Assembly: GCF_900111355.1 (NCBI RefSeq)
Contig: NZ_FOHA01000002.1
Span: 186,001 to 250,000 of the forward strand
DNA from: Isobaculum melis
Lineage (GTDB): Bacteria; Bacillota; Bacilli; Lactobacillales; Carnobacteriaceae
DNA length: 64,000 bases
Direction of reading: 5' to 3'
Below are positions 63,738 through 64,000 of this stretch, in pieces. Position numbers and translations under genes: made by a program. Positions within the stretch are counted from its first letter, which is position 1. Each line of letters begins with the position of its first letter. Under the pieces are notes generated by a model. That model made no database searches, was not told the DNA's origin, and saw only the letters and a list, made by a program, of their open reading frames with translations.

Positions 63738-63743
63738 GTTATG
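63738..63743 (+). promoter_or_regulatory. candidate extended -10 promoter of the YuiD-like gene
   Basis: TGTTATGAT contains TATGAT at 63738-63743, about 40 bases before the start; no clear -35 is seen. Confidence 0.35.
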
Positions 63744-63783
63744 ATAAAGATAAGCGTATTTCCAGGAAAAACGAGGTGAGTAG

Positions 63784-64000
63784 ATGAGTCTTTTAAATAA
63801 TTTTTCATTAGTTTCTGCATTTTTTGCTATGACTTTTTCACAGTTGATAAAAATTCCTATTTCGATTATTTTTCGTAAAAAAGTGAATTGGTCACTGATT
63901 ACTTCAACTGGTGGGATGCCTAGCTCTCATTCAGCTAGTGTTAGCGCCTTAATCACTGCTTTAATTTTACAAAATGGTTTTGCTTCTCCCTATGTTGCGA
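63784..64000 (+). CDS. divergent PAP2-family membrane protein, YuiD-like (cut by window edge)
   Basis: The first 72 residues only. Visible is MTFSQLIKIPISIIFRKK followed by STGGMPSSHSASVSALITAL, the phosphatase-type GGMPSSHSA signature of the DUF212/YuiD family, which is related to PAP2 lipid phosphatases. Function is not established. GAGGTGAG precedes the ATG. The rest lies beyond the window. Confidence 0.9.
   Translation, partial: MSLLNNFSLVSAFFAMTFSQLIKIPISIIFRKKVNWSLITSTGGMPSSHSASVSALITALILQNGFASPYVA

Overview
The window is a low-GC Gram-positive (Firmicutes) chromosome segment, most likely from the Lactobacillales and of Enterococcus/Vagococcus type. The signs are the AT-rich codon use, strong GGAGG ribosome binding sites, consensus sigma-A promoters, comFA/comFC, a long-form hpf, LCP wall-polymer ligases, GW-repeat autolysin architecture and an ftsE-ftsX-CHAP hydrolase group. 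I cannot fix genus or species from the sequence alone. No rRNA, tRNA, CRISPR array or insertion sequence was seen.

Bases 1-16200 are mostly housekeeping and cell-envelope genes on the minus strand: a partial MinJ-like membrane protein, cls, a secreted PcsB-like CHAP hydrolase, ftsX, ftsE, prfB (with its programmed +1 frameshift), secA, hpf, comFC, comFA and a degV gene. On the plus strand follow a YigZ-family gene and two LytR-CpsA-Psr genes. Bases 16200-31600 hold metabolic genes: a nagA-nagB-nagR operon whose promoter carries two NagR-type operators, a 1412-residue tandem 2-hydroxyacyl-CoA-dehydratase activase protein facing a TetR regulator, a SUKH-like protein, a TtcA-like tRNA thiolase, an LTA-synthase-like sulfatase, and a unit of two glycosyltransferases followed by pncB and nadE.

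Bases 31900-62700 form a large mosaic surface-polysaccharide locus. A plus-strand cassette makes UDP-L-FucNAc (capE-capF-capG) behind a WbuB-like glycosyltransferase. A minus-strand gtrB-gtrA-GT-C trio looks like a polyprenol-phosphate-sugar side-chain system. Next come a flippase, a TagF-like glycerophosphotransferase and a glycosyltransferase, a plus-strand run of two polymerase-like proteins and a Wzz-like protein with a degenerate kinase-like tail, and a GW-repeat glucosaminidase. The rest runs on the minus strand from 62694 down: a membrane UDP-sugar 4,6-dehydratase, an unassigned FolD/shikimate-dehydrogenase-like Rossmann enzyme, the initiating sugar-phosphate transferase, glycosyltransferases, rmlA-C-B, a rhamnosyltransferase-like gene, a second flippase and rmlD. 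The LCP proteins at 13.9-16.2 kb are plausible enzymes for attaching the finished polymer to peptidoglycan. A cyclophilin and the start of a YuiD-type membrane protein close the window.

Most operon junctions carry strong intrinsic terminators, and four convergent junctions share perfect 17-21 bp stems. The least explained pieces are the Rossmann enzyme at 59887-60858, the kinase-like tail on the Wzz protein, the tandem activase, and several structured 5' leaders.
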